DNA of 64,000 nucleotides from Shewanella waksmanii ATCC BAA-643 (lineage in GTDB: Bacteria > Pseudomonadota > Gammaproteobacteria > Enterobacterales > Shewanellaceae): NCBI RefSeq assembly GCF_000518805.1, contig NZ_JAEH01000009.1, positions 62,001-126,000 on the forward strand, written 5' to 3'. Below, piece after piece: positions 1 to 8,656 of the stretch (positions are counted from its first letter, which is position 1; each line of letters begins with the position of its first letter). A model generated the notes under the pieces. That model searched no databases. It worked only from the letters and a program-made list of their open reading frames with translations, and was not told the origin of the DNA. The translations under genes and the position numbers were made by a program.

Positions 1-239
1 CTGCCAGCCAATTTAGTTTTAATGGCCAATTGACCTTTCGTGGGATCAGCAAGCCTGTTAGCTTTAACGCCACCTTTCACGGTGGCGCAGATAATTGGAT
101 GACAGGTAAATACACCTTAGGTTTTAGCGCCACTGGCACCATCAAGCGTTCTGATTTTGATATGGGCAGTTATGTCCCTATGGTGGATGATGAAGTCACC
201 ATTGAAATCTATGCTGAATTTTTGAAAAATCGCGGCTAA
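1..239 (+). CDS. YceI-family protein, C-terminal part (5' end outside window)
   Basis: The reading frame is open from the first bases (codons in the frame of position 3) to a TAA at 237-239, so this is the last ~78 residues of a gene starting upstream. The translation carries the typical end of YceI-family beta-barrel lipid-binding proteins: a TFRGISKPVSF strand, then FSATGTIKRSDFDMGSYVP and a final DDEVTIEIYAEF strand. Members are usually secreted periplasmic proteins of about 190 residues that bind a long isoprenoid-type ligand; the signal peptide is not visible here. The exact ligand cannot be told from this fragment. Confidence 0.85.
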   Translation, partial: ASQFSFNGQLTFRGISKPVSFNATFHGGADNWMTGKYTLGFSATGTIKRSDFDMGSYVPMVDDEVTIEIYAEFLKNRG

Positions 240-246
240 AGCCGGA

Positions 247-846
247 TTACCCATCAGTGTCAGTTAGCATTTTCTCGGTTCGCTGTTGCCAACGCAGCAA
301 CTCTTTTTGATCCCGAGTAACCGTTTGCCCTTGCAACTGTGCCTGCTGTACATGGTTTGCCAACATCTGCTCGGCATTGAGCTCTAACTTTTCTAACAAC
401 TGCAGCAACTGCGCTTGTTCCTGTGCTGTGATCCCCTGCATCAACTGGGTTTGACGTTGCTGCATATGCAGTACAACTTTGTCATATATCAACTGCCCCG
501 CCGCAGTTATTTGAACGGGTTTACTGCGCTGTTTATCTGCACTGGATGCCGCTTCGATATAACCAGCTTGCAATAAGCTGTTGATGGCGCGATTAACTGA
601 GTATGGATCCAGCCGAGACTGATACGCAACATCGGCCGCATTAATGGGACCGTAACTGCCAACATTCAGCAACACCCTTATCTCGCGTGTTTGTAACTGC
701 GTCTGCTGGCCAATTTTAGCATCACGATCAATTGCCAGTAGATTACTGGTTATGGCCACTCGATAAGGAATATGCTGATATAAATCAAATAGTTCCTCAT
801 CATTGATAGCTAATTGAAACGCGCCTTGACGCTGATTAGTGGTCAT
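247..846 (-). CDS. MarR-family transcriptional regulator
   Basis: A 199-residue protein with a winged-helix region around residues 50-115 (REIRVLLNVGSYGPINAADV, then a recognition-helix-like segment YQSRLDPYSVNRAINSLL and a wing with DKQRSKPVQITAAG), followed by a long Gln/Leu-rich helix that should form the dimer interface. This layout fits the MarR family. It is divergent from the AhpD-like gene at 957 and the shared gap holds a perfect 30-bp palindrome, so autoregulation plus control of the neighbour is the simplest inference. The N-terminal ~40 residues before the helix-turn-helix fit the first dimerisation helix. The ligand is unknown; an oxidant or phenolic signal is a guess from the neighbour. 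Confidence 0.8.
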   Translation of the reverse strand: MTTNQRQGAFQLAINDEELFDLYQHIPYRVAITSNLLAIDRDAKIGQQTQLQTREIRVLLNVGSYGPINAADVAYQSRLDPYSVNRAINSLLQAGYIEAASSADKQRSKPVQITAAGQLIYDKVVLHMQQRQTQLMQGITAQEQAQLLQLLEKLELNAEQMLANHVQQAQLQGQTVTRDQKELLRWQQRTEKMLTDTDG

Positions 847-907
847 ACTTGTTCCCTGTGGAATGCTTTTTACGCTGAATAATTAGACAACACCCTGAAC
901 ATTGCGC

Positions 908-937
908 TAAGTTATGTTGCATATGCAACATAACTTA
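908..937. promoter_or_regulatory. perfect 30-bp palindrome, probable MarR operator
   Basis: Each arm is 15 bp, TAAGTTATGTTGCAT followed directly by its exact reverse complement, with no spacer. It lies 61 bp upstream of the marR start on one side and 19 bp upstream of the AhpD-like start on the other, so a bound dimer could block both divergent promoters. MarR proteins commonly bind palindromes of this kind. The assignment to the adjacent regulator is inference. Confidence 0.75.
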
Positions 938-956
938 AACAACATTGAGGAATATT

Positions 957-1547
957 ATGGCGCTAGTTAACCCCCTAACTCAAGATGCAAATGCAGAAGT
1001 CGCTGAGCTGGCGAAGTTTTTTAACGAAACTTTAGGGTTTTGCCCTAACAGTGTGCTGACAATGCAGATCCGCCCTGCCATTGCCCGCTCGTTTATCAAC
1101 CTCAATAAGGCCGTTATGGAAAATCATGGCCGAGTGACCGCTGAGCTTAAACGCTTAATCGGTTATATCACCAGCGCCAATACCGGTTGTCGCTACTGCG
1201 AAGCCCACACGATCCTTGCCGCTAAGCGTTACGGCGGCAGTGATGGCAGACTGAACAATATTTGGCAATTTAGGCAGAGCGATCTGTTTACCTCTGCTGA
1301 AAAAACCGCATTTGAGTTTGCTCTTGCCGCATCTAGCGTCCCTAATGCTGTGGATGCCAGCATTAGCCAAGCAATGAACGAATATTGGGATGAAGGCGAG
1401 ATTGTAGAAATTCTCGGGGTGATCTCACTGTTTGGTTATCTAAATCGTTGGAACGACTCGATGGCAACCACACTTGAAGAGGGAGCAATTAGCGCCGGTG
1501 AAGCGCATCTTAAACAAAACGGATGGCAAGTCAGTAAGCACCTATAA
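957..1547 (+). CDS. AhpD-like / carboxymuconolactone decarboxylase-family protein (peroxidase-related)
   Basis: A 196-residue all-helical protein with the AhpD-type redox signature GCRYCEAHT: Cys78, Cys81 and His84 in the order used for thiol peroxidase chemistry. Family members either reduce peroxides through the CxxC pair or act as related decarboxylases; the intact CxxCxxH favours a redox role. The ATG at 957 has AGG (948-950) at a good distance; an in-frame TTG at 945 overlaps that ribosome-binding site and is not used here. It diverges from the MarR gene and is probably repressed through the palindrome at 908-937. A bidirectional terminator follows. The physiological substrate is not known. 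Confidence 0.8.
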   Translation: MALVNPLTQDANAEVAELAKFFNETLGFCPNSVLTMQIRPAIARSFINLNKAVMENHGRVTAELKRLIGYITSANTGCRYCEAHTILAAKRYGGSDGRLNNIWQFRQSDLFTSAEKTAFEFALAASSVPNAVDASISQAMNEYWDEGEIVEILGVISLFGYLNRWNDSMATTLEEGAISAGEAHLKQNGWQVSKHL

Positions 1548-1563
1548 GCGTAATTTACACCAT

Positions 1564-1604
1564 AAAAAAACCGAACCCTAAATCAAATTTAGGGTTCGGT
1601 TTTG
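1564..1604. terminator. bidirectional rho-independent terminator
   Basis: Stem 1569-1583 pairs perfectly with 1587-1601 (15 bp, 3-nt loop), with an A-run before and a T-run after. It sits between the convergent AhpD-like and ybiT-type genes, so it can serve both. Confidence 0.9.
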
Positions 1605-1630
1605 TCTATCTTAACAGCAGTTGTTGAAGG

Positions 1631-3226
1631 TTACTCTTCAACACCTTTGCTTTTAAGAAACTCTTCATAACTGCCTTTAAAGTCATTGACACCTTTATCT
1701 GAGATTTCAATGACTCGTGTTGCTAATGAAGATACAAACGCGCGGTCATGACTGACGAAAATCAATGTGCCTTCGTACATCTCTAACGCGTTGTTTAATG
1801 ATTCAATCGATTCCATATCTAAGTGGTTAGTCGGTTCATCCATCACCAAAATATTCGGCTTTTGCATGATCAACTTACCAAATAACATACGGCCTTTTTC
1901 ACCACCAGATAGTACTTTGACCGACTTTTTAATGTCGTCTGAACTAAACAGCATACGGCCTAGGTAACCCCGTACCGATTGATCGTCATCTTCAGGTTTA
2001 CGCCACTGACTCATCCAGTCGAACAAGGTCATATCATTGGCAAAGTCTGCTTCATGATCCTGAGCATAGTAACCAATAGATGAGTTCTCTGACCACTGAA
2101 TCGTACCGCTATCTTGGGCCAAATCATGGATTAGGGTACGTAGCATGGTGGTTTTACCCACACCGTTTTCACCCAGTACCGCGATTCGCTCACCAACTTC
2201 AGCAATCATATTGAAATTGCTAAACAGCGGGCCTTCATCGAAGCCTTTGGTGAGCTCTTCAACAACCAGCGCATTACGGAACAATTTCTTCTCTTGCTCA
2301 AAACGAATGAACGGATTAACGCGGCTAGATGCTTTAACTTCATCAAGTTTGATCTTGTCAATTTGCTTAGCGCGAGAAGTCGCTTGCTTAGCTTTAGATG
2401 CGTTAGCAGAGAATCGCGCCACAAAGCCCTGCAGTTCAGCAATCTGTGCTTTTTTCTTGGCATTGTCTGACAACAGACGTTCTCTGGCCTGTGTAGCAGC
2501 CATCATGTACTCGTCATAGTTACCAGGATAAACACGCAGTTCACCATAGTCTAAATCTGCCATGTGGGTACATACAGAGTTTAAGAAATATCTATCATGC
2601 GAGATGATGATCATGGTGCTGTTACGCTGATTCAACATCTCTTGTAGCCAACGAATGGTATCGATGTCCAAGTTGTTGGTAGGCTCATCCAGCAGTAACA
2701 CATCTGGATCACTAAATAGCGCCTGCGCAAGCAGCACGCGTAGTTTAAAGCCTGGGGCAATTTCGCTCATTAGCCCGAAATGTTGCTCTAGGGGAATACC
2801 GACACCTAATAGCAGTTCACCGGCACGAGATTCTGCGGTGTACCCGTCCATCTCGGCAAATTCCATTTCTAGCTCAGCCACTTTAATGCCGTCCTCTTCG
2901 CTCATTTCTGGCAAAGAATATATGCGGTCACGCTCTTGTTTCACTTTCCAAAGTTCAGTGTGGCCCATGATGACGGTATCAACCACGTTGTATTCTTCAT
3001 AGCCAAACTGGTTCTGGCTCAACTTACCTAGGCGCTCATTGACATCTAATGACACGTTGCCTGAAGTCGGTTCTAATTCGCCACCCAAGATTTTCATAAA
3101 GGTAGACTTACCGCAGCCGTTTGCGCCGATAAGACCGTAACGGTTACCGCCGCCAAATTTAACTGAAATGTTCTCAAACAGCGGCTTAGAGCCAAACTGC
3201 ATGGTAATGTTAGCTGTAGTAATCAA
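1631..3226 (-). CDS. ybiT: ABC-F family ATPase, YbiT-type
   Basis: A 531-residue soluble protein with two ABC ATPase domains and no membrane segments, the layout of ABC-F translation factors. Domain 1 (about 1-250) has Walker [10 protein letters not shown] and Walker [12 protein letters not shown]; a linker (about 250-320) is rich in Lys/Ala, as expected for the P-site tRNA interaction motif; domain 2 has Walker [10 protein letters not shown], signature LSGGEKGR and Walker [10 protein letters not shown]. Domain 1 lacks a clean LSGGQ signature (EIAPGFKLR instead), which is a known YbiT trait as I recall. ABC-F proteins bind the ribosomal E site and adjust the translation cycle; the physiological trigger for YbiT is unclear. 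Monocistronic, ending at the bidirectional terminator. Confidence 0.88.
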   Translation of the reverse strand: MITTANITMQFGSKPLFENISVKFGGGNRYGLIGANGCGKSTFMKILGGELEPTSGNVSLDVNERLGKLSQNQFGYEEYNVVDTVIMGHTELWKVKQERDRIYSLPEMSEEDGIKVAELEMEFAEMDGYTAESRAGELLLGVGIPLEQHFGLMSEIAPGFKLRVLLAQALFSDPDVLLLDEPTNNLDIDTIRWLQEMLNQRNSTMIIISHDRYFLNSVCTHMADLDYGELRVYPGNYDEYMMAATQARERLLSDNAKKKAQIAELQGFVARFSANASKAKQATSRAKQIDKIKLDEVKASSRVNPFIRFEQEKKLFRNALVVEELTKGFDEGPLFSNFNMIAEVGERIAVLGENGVGKTTMLRTLIHDLAQDSGTIQWSENSSIGYYAQDHEADFANDMTLFDWMSQWRKPEDDDQSVRGYLGRMLFSSDDIKKSVKVLSGGEKGRMLFGKLIMQKPNILVMDEPTNHLDMESIESLNNALEMYEGTLIFVSHDRAFVSSLATRVIEISDKGVNDFKGSYEEFLKSKGVEE

Positions 3227-3470
3227 TGTGAAAATTTCGCTCTTGGTTATATGATTAAGTTAATCATAGATAAAACAAAAACTAGTAATAGGCGGCTAAG
3301 TGTAAAGCCAACACCCTAAGACTAGTCGATGGTTGACGCGCTATCGCATCAAACCCTCAAAAATAAGCGCGACACTATAGCATTTCAGGTTAATTTATCA
3401 ACTGACAATAGTCGCTTTAGCCGACAATTCACTGAATCTTAGCAAGATAATTACTCCCATAAATCCGCCG

Positions 3471-3500
3471 CGGCTAATGACACATTTAAGCCATTAGCCG
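3471..3500. repeat. 9-bp inverted repeat downstream of copA
   Basis: CGGCTAATG at 3471-3479 pairs with CATTAGCCG at 3492-3500 around a 12-nt loop, starting 10 bp after the copA stop. There is no T-run on the minus strand, so it is not a classical intrinsic terminator; it may protect the copA 3' end. The rest of 3227-3470 should hold the ybiT promoter, but I see no convincing hexamers. Confidence 0.45.
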
Positions 3501-3510
3501 TGAACATTTT

Positions 3511-5742
3511 TTAGCCTAGCTTCACGCTTCTTAGGCGGTTGGCATTGCTCACCACGGTAAGCGAGGACAGCGCCATCGCCGCACCGGCTACCACCGGACT
3601 GAGTAGCATCCCGGTAAACGGAAACAGCAACCCTGCAGCAACGGGAATACCTAAGGTGTTGTAAATAAAAGCACCAAATAGATTTTGCTTAATATTGCGC
3701 ATGCTGGCTTTGGCCAACAACAGTGTCTCTGCAATGACCATTAGACGCGATGACAGCAAGGTAAAATCAGCACTTTCTATGGCCACTTCTGTGCCGCTGC
3801 CCATCGCAATGCCAACATCAGCGCTCATAAGTGCGGGAGCATCATTAATACCATCGCCTACCATCGCCACAATTTCGCCTTGCTGCTGCAGTTGTTTAAC
3901 ATGCATTTGCTTATCTTCTGGCAATACCTCAGCTAACACTGTGGTGATGGCCAATTGCTTTGCCACAGCTTCTGCAGTTTGCTGATTATCGCCACTGAGC
4001 AATATGACATTGAGTCCGGCTTGATGCATCTTTTGCACCGCCTGCTTGGCATCTGGTTTGATTGGATCTGCAATGGCGATAATAGCAATAAGCTGCAACT
4101 CGCGAGCCACAAACACTGGTGTTTGCGCTAACAACGCAAACTGCTCAGCTTGCTGATGCACGTCCGCTAAATTGGCAATGCCCACCTGCTGCATCAAACT
4201 GGCGTTGCCGATACTGTACTGGCTATCATTCACGGTACCGATAATGCCTTTACCAACCACATTAGTGAAAGATTGCGGTTCGATAAGTGCAACATTTTCC
4301 GCCTTGGCTTTGTCAATAATGGCATCAGCTAATGGGTGCTGTGAATGTTGTTCTAAGCTGGCGATATTGCTCAATAAATCTAATTCATCAAGCTGCTGCA
4401 ACATTACCAACTCGGTAACTTTGGGCGCCCCCATCGTCAAGGTACCAGTTTTATCCAGCACCACAGTGGTGACCTTGCTAGCGGTTTGCAACGCTTCGCC
4501 ATTACGTACTAACACCCCCATTTGTGCGGCTCGGCCAACTGACACCATAATCGACAGCGGTGTGGCTAAGCCCAGCGCACACGGACAAGCGATAATCAAC
4601 ACACTCGTTAACACCACCAGTGCGTGAGACAACGCCGGTGCTGGCCCGGTTAAATACCAAAGCAGAGATGCAATTAGCGCAATCACAACCACCGCGGGGA
4701 CAAAATAGGCGGAAATTTTATCCGTTAAGCGACCGATGGGCATTTTCGATGTTTGTGCCTGCTGCACCAACTGAATAATCTTCGCTAACTTAGTATCCTG
4801 CGCCCCCGCCGTCGCGCGGTAGGTCAACACACCGTTGCCATTCACTGTGCCGGCATTGACTGTATCGCCAATGGCCTTGTTGACTGCAATCGGCTCGCCG
4901 GTAAGCATCGACTCGTTGATTAAGCTCTGTCCTGATAGCACTTCACCATCAAGTGCCACTCTATCTCCAGGCCGCAGGCGTAAAATGTCGCCTACTTGCA
5001 GCTCAGAAATCTGTACTTGCTCATCACCATCATCGGTCATTCTGATGGCGGTGGTCACCTGCAGCCCAAGCAAACGTTGTACTGCTTGACTGGTTTTACC
5101 GCGGGCACGCAGCTCCAACGCATGGCCTAAATTAATTAACCCCAGTATCATGACGCTGGCCTCAAAATAGACATGGCGCGTATCGGCTGGGAACCATTGC
5201 GGTGCGATAACCACCATCATCGAGTATACCCAAGCGGCGCTGGTACCTAGGGCGATGAGGGTATCCATATTGGCACTCTTAGCTTTAATGGCTCGCCACA
5301 TTCCCTGATAAAAGTGACGCCCTGTCAGCAGCATGATCAGTAAGCTGACGGCGCCAACCACACCCCAAGCCATTTGCTGCTGCGAGTTATTGACGCTCAT
5401 CTCACCACCTAACAAGCCCCACAACATCAAGGGTATACCTAGGCCTAAGCCCACAATGGCCTGTAATAAGCGCACTCGATACTCTTTATGCTCATCACTG
5501 TTTTTTTGCTGCACTGCAGCGGCTGCATCGATAACTGGCTCACTGTCGTACCCAACGCTGGCAATCAGCGCCATTGCATCGTTGGCGGACATATTGCCCG
5601 CAACTATCACCTGCTTGTCTGCCAAGTTAACAGTGGCTTTTATCGCTTTGTGCGCTGTGCTTGCTTGGTTAAACGCGTTTTCAATTTTTGCTACGCAGCT
5701 TGCACAACTCATTTTAGGTACATATAAAATTAGATTAGTCAT
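3511..5742 (-). CDS. copA: copper-exporting P1B-type ATPase
   Basis: A 743-residue inner-membrane pump that exports Cu(I) from the cytoplasm. In order: one N-terminal heavy-metal-binding domain with MSCASC (Cys13, Cys16), membrane segments, the actuator loop with TGEP, the metal-channel CPC motif (IIACPCALG), the phosphorylation site DKTGTLT, the HP dipeptide (QHPLADAI) and the hinge GDGINDAP. CPC plus one CxxC domain marks a Cu(I)-type pump; E. coli CopA has two such domains, so this is the shorter form. The ATG at 5742 is chosen because it starts directly at the metal-binding domain; the longer frame to 5814 would run through the promoter. Divergent from cueR across a MerR-type promoter. 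Confidence 0.93.
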   Translation of the reverse strand: MTNLILYVPKMSCASCVAKIENAFNQASTAHKAIKATVNLADKQVIVAGNMSANDAMALIASVGYDSEPVIDAAAAVQQKNSDEHKEYRVRLLQAIVGLGLGIPLMLWGLLGGEMSVNNSQQQMAWGVVGAVSLLIMLLTGRHFYQGMWRAIKAKSANMDTLIALGTSAAWVYSMMVVIAPQWFPADTRHVYFEASVMILGLINLGHALELRARGKTSQAVQRLLGLQVTTAIRMTDDGDEQVQISELQVGDILRLRPGDRVALDGEVLSGQSLINESMLTGEPIAVNKAIGDTVNAGTVNGNGVLTYRATAGAQDTKLAKIIQLVQQAQTSKMPIGRLTDKISAYFVPAVVVIALIASLLWYLTGPAPALSHALVVLTSVLIIACPCALGLATPLSIMVSVGRAAQMGVLVRNGEALQTASKVTTVVLDKTGTLTMGAPKVTELVMLQQLDELDLLSNIASLEQHSQHPLADAIIDKAKAENVALIEPQSFTNVVGKGIIGTVNDSQYSIGNASLMQQVGIANLADVHQQAEQFALLAQTPVFVARELQLIAIIAIADPIKPDAKQAVQKMHQAGLNVILLSGDNQQTAEAVAKQLAITTVLAEVLPEDKQMHVKQLQQQGEIVAMVGDGINDAPALMSADVGIAMGSGTEVAIESADFTLLSSRLMVIAETLLLAKASMRNIKQNLFGAFIYNTLGIPVAAGLLFPFTGMLLSPVVAGAAMALSSLTVVSNANRLRSVKLG

Positions 5743-5777
5743 TAGCCTACATCCTAATTTGTGTCTTGATACAACTA

Positions 5778-5808
5778 AGGGTAATGTCTCCCATAAGGGG
5801 AGAGTCAA
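5778..5808 (-). promoter_or_regulatory. CueR-type copA promoter with 19-bp spacer
   Basis: Read on the minus strand, a -35 TTGACT (5803-5808) and a -10 TACCCT (5778-5783) are separated by exactly 19 bp. The spacer holds the dyad TCTCCC-CTTAT-GGGAGA. Over-long spacers carrying a dyad are the hallmark of MerR/CueR-activated promoters, where the regulator untwists DNA to align the hexamers. Position between copA and cueR supports copper-induced transcription of copA. Confidence 0.85.
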
Positions 5809-5852
5809 AGCCAAATTTGAAAAAATATTAAATCAGCTAAACAGGAGTCGCG

Positions 5853-6251
5853 ATGAAGATAGGCGAAGTGGCAAAACGGGTCGGACTGTCTGTCAAAACA
5901 ATCCGCTATTACCATGATATTGGTCTTGTTGTCGGCCAACGAGGAGACAATGGCTATCGTGAGTATAGTCCGCAGTCTATTGAGGCGCTGAGCTTCATCC
6001 AACAAAGCCGCGCACTCGGGTTTACTTTAGAGGATTGCAAAGCCCTACTAGATTTGCAGAACAATCACCACCGTAAAGCCGCTGATGTGAAAGCCCTTGC
6101 CGCACATCACCTTGATGATATCGACAACCGAATAAGCCAATTGCAAGACTTACGTGGCCAACTAGCACGACTGATTGAAGACTGCCAAGGTGGCGAGCAG
6201 CCCGACTGTGCGATACTCGCGGGCCTTAAACAAGATAATGGGGTTAAATAG
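5853..6251 (+). CDS. cueR: MerR-family Cu(I)-responsive regulator
   Basis: A 132-residue protein with the MerR N-terminal winged helix (MKIGEVAKRVGLSVKTIRYY, residues 1-20), a coiled-coil dimerisation helix (about 75-108), and a metal loop with Cys111 and Cys119 spaced CX7C near the end (DCQGGEQPDC). That two-cysteine loop matches CueR rather than the three-cysteine mercury sensors. AGGAG (about 5842-5846) precedes the ATG. It should activate copA through the 19-bp-spacer promoter just upstream. Alternative assignments such as a silver/gold sensor cannot be excluded but are close relatives. Confidence 0.88.
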   Translation: MKIGEVAKRVGLSVKTIRYYHDIGLVVGQRGDNGYREYSPQSIEALSFIQQSRALGFTLEDCKALLDLQNNHHRKAADVKALAAHHLDDIDNRISQLQDLRGQLARLIEDCQGGEQPDCAILAGLKQDNGVK

Positions 6252-6267
6252 ATAATTACAAAACGTG

Positions 6268-8286
6268 TCAGTTGTCCAAATTATCTATTTTTAGCTCAAT
6301 GCCTTTACCTGCCGGTTTAAAACCAAAAACCTGACCATAAAAAGATAATTCAGCCCGCAATGCTTCGACCTTATGCTTGGGCTGCTTTAATCCATGGCCT
6401 TCATTTTGATAAGTGATCAGCGCGGTCGGTACGCCACGTTGCTTCAATGACTGATAAATTGCATCGGCACGCACGGCCGGGGCAAGAGGGTCATTTGATC
6501 CTTGGATCTGCAGTAGTGGCTCTTGTACCTGTGAGAGGTGCGACATTGGCGAGCGCTCGCGATACGCTTCAGCGGTCTTAATGTCATGGCCAATCAATTG
6601 GGCAAGGTAACCCTTTTCAAACTTGGTCGTGCGCTGACTTAACGCCTCTAAATCACTAATGGCCGAATACGCCACGCCCGCTTTAAAAGTGTTATAAAAA
6701 GCCAATGCCGACAACACCGTATAGCCACCCGCTCCGCTGCCGCGTATTGCCAATTGAGTACCGTCAACCCAACCTTTGTTGACTAAATGGCCGGCCACTC
6801 TCACCGTGTCTTCAACATCGGCAATCCCCCACTGACCATACAAGCTTTCGCGATAAGCGCGACCAAACCCTGAACTGCCACGGTAATTAAGATCCATCAC
6901 TGCAAAGCCACGGCTTGTCCAGAATTGAATATCGCGGCGAAAGCGTAAACTGGCGCGTTTAGTTGGGCCATCATGTAACAGCACCAGCAATGGAGGACGC
7001 GTGTCATTGGGGGCGACAAAATTGGGGTTTACTGGCGGATAAAAATAACCATAGGCTTGACTGCCCTCGCCGGTTCTAAAATCAACATGTTGCGCACGGG
7101 AAACAAAACGTGGGTCAAGCATGGGTAATTCAGGGGTATAAATTAGCTCAATCCCTGGACCATTGACGCGGTAAATCCCCTGCTCTGGCGTCACTTTGTG
7201 GCCAACAAACATCACTTGACCGCCCGCACTGACCACTTGAGATATCTCGCCAAAATCAACGGCAATCGATTCAGTGATCCCTGTATCAAGGAAAATACGG
7301 ATCAGTTCAGCACGGCCCTGAGTGACGTAACTAGCAATGATGGCGTTGGCAGACTCGAAGGCATAATTATGATTGCCAAACTGCCAATCAGGCACGGCAA
7401 ATTCGGCATCCATATCTAAAATTTGCTTCAGCTCGCCATTGTCACTTAAATGATAAATATTCCACCAGTTATCAAAATCAGCCACAAAGTAGAGCTCATT
7501 TTGTGGGCTGAACATTGGCTGAGATATCGCACCTTGGTGTTGTTTGGCTAGCTGACGAATGTTATTGATGCCCCCTTTGGCATCAACGTCAGCCATCCAC
7601 AATGTGGTGTTATCCCAAGGCATGTTAGGTTGCTGCCAACTAAGCCAGACGAGTTTTTTACCATTGGGCGAAATGCGCAGTGAAGAGTAAAAATCGCCGC
7701 CGCTTACCAGTGTGGTGCCTTCATCGGCAAAATTGAGGTTAATCGCTTCAATGGTAGCGATGACGTCATTGGGATCGCGGTGATCTTCACGAATACAAAT
7801 TAATTGGGTGCCTTTATCAACGCCAACACAATCGGCGTGCCGGGTTCCCAAAGGCGTAAGCGGAAAAGGCGGCTGATTTGGGGCTATGCGGTATAGGCGC
7901 TGATCGTCGGCTTTAGATGCAAATAAGGTATTGCCAATACCTACAAATGGCGAGCCACCATGCTCATGTACCGTAGATTGAACATTAAACTGAGCGTCAA
8001 CCACATTGGTGATACCCGCCTCACTGAGGCGATAAATACCATAACCACCACCAAACTGAGCATCTGATTGTACAAAGTACAGCGCATCATCAATGCTCTG
8101 TAACTCACCAAACTCATCGGCTAAGTCATAGACATCGCTTGCATTGATAGGCGAAGGCCAACTGCCATAACTGGCCACTTTTAAGCCGCTGTGGGCGTCA
8201 ATTTCAAACTCATCAGAATAAGGTTCGCAAGCCGTTAGACCGAGCAAAGCAATTAGCAAGATCACCGCATACCTGCAAAAACTCAT
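6268..8286 (-). CDS. S9-family (prolyl oligopeptidase-like) peptidase, lipoprotein
   Basis: A 672-residue exported protein. The N-terminus is a lipoprotein signal with lipobox LTAC at about 17-20. Residues ~40-400 have the repeating pattern of a beta-propeller, and the C-terminal ~260 residues form an alpha/beta-hydrolase domain. The predicted catalytic triad is Ser517 in RGSGAGGYT, Asp599 in QGSNDPLAP and His631 in NEGHG. The nucleophile elbow reads GSGAGG rather than the usual GxSxGG with a Tyr or Gln, within family tolerance. Such enzymes trim oligopeptides in the periplasm or at the outer membrane. It follows the small membrane-protein gene by 5 bp, so the two are probably cotranscribed. 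Confidence 0.85.
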   Translation of the reverse strand: MSFCRYAVILLIALLGLTACEPYSDEFEIDAHSGLKVASYGSWPSPINASDVYDLADEFGELQSIDDALYFVQSDAQFGGGYGIYRLSEAGITNVVDAQFNVQSTVHEHGGSPFVGIGNTLFASKADDQRLYRIAPNQPPFPLTPLGTRHADCVGVDKGTQLICIREDHRDPNDVIATIEAINLNFADEGTTLVSGGDFYSSLRISPNGKKLVWLSWQQPNMPWDNTTLWMADVDAKGGINNIRQLAKQHQGAISQPMFSPQNELYFVADFDNWWNIYHLSDNGELKQILDMDAEFAVPDWQFGNHNYAFESANAIIASYVTQGRAELIRIFLDTGITESIAVDFGEISQVVSAGGQVMFVGHKVTPEQGIYRVNGPGIELIYTPELPMLDPRFVSRAQHVDFRTGEGSQAYGYFYPPVNPNFVAPNDTRPPLLVLLHDGPTKRASLRFRRDIQFWTSRGFAVMDLNYRGSSGFGRAYRESLYGQWGIADVEDTVRVAGHLVNKGWVDGTQLAIRGSGAGGYTVLSALAFYNTFKAGVAYSAISDLEALSQRTTKFEKGYLAQLIGHDIKTAEAYRERSPMSHLSQVQEPLLQIQGSNDPLAPAVRADAIYQSLKQRGVPTALITYQNEGHGLKQPKHKVEALRAELSFYGQVFGFKPAGKGIELKIDNLDN

Positions 8287-8291
8287 TTAAT

Positions 8292-8516
8292 TCACCTTGT
8301 CCACTTGCGTTTAAACCATGCATGCACAGCAGTTTGTTGTTTGGGGGTCAAACCAAAATAGATACAGGCCCAGGGGCACAACAAGAACAGCCAGTTAATC
8401 GCAGCCACGTTTCTGCCGCTAAACAACAGATAGAAGAAGCCGCCATATATCACTACTAACCCCATAACCCCCACAACCAACATCATTGTTTTGGTTATGC
8501 GATCAAACCACGCCAT
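8292..8516 (-). CDS. small two-helix membrane protein, unknown function
   Basis: A 74-residue protein, not recognised. It has two hydrophobic segments, about 9-30 (MMLVVGVMGLVVIYGGFFYL) and 38-55 (INWLFLLCPWACIYFGL), and a basic C-terminus (WFKRKWTR). The ATG at 8516 has AAGG upstream; the frame extends back to 8561 without a better start. It sits 5 bp ahead of the S9 peptidase and probably shares its promoter. No function can be assigned. Confidence 0.6.
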   Translation of the reverse strand: MAWFDRITKTMMLVVGVMGLVVIYGGFFYLLFSGRNVAAINWLFLLCPWACIYFGLTPKQQTAVHAWFKRKWTR

Positions 8517-8612
8517 CGTATTACTTACCTTCAAATATGTCTTTATTGTGATAATTATCACTCATTTATTGGCATTTGTTAAATCAAGGTTCATTGTGCC
8601 ACAGCCAAAAAC

Positions 8613-8637
8613 AAAAAAGCGGGCTTATGCCCGCTTT
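8613..8637 (-). terminator. rho-independent terminator of the valine/isoleucine block
   Basis: Stem 8616-8624 / 8629-8637 (AAAGCGGGC ... GCCCGCTTT, loop TTAT) followed on the minus strand by a T-run. It lies 20 bp after the stop of the last gene of the block. Confidence 0.88.
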
Positions 8638-8656
8638 TAACGCTTCCAGGTCGAGA

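Noticed and set aside
5333..5917. Plus-strand frame of 194 codons across the copA 5' region and cueR
   Set aside because: It is antisense to the conserved copA N-terminus and runs out of frame through cueR.
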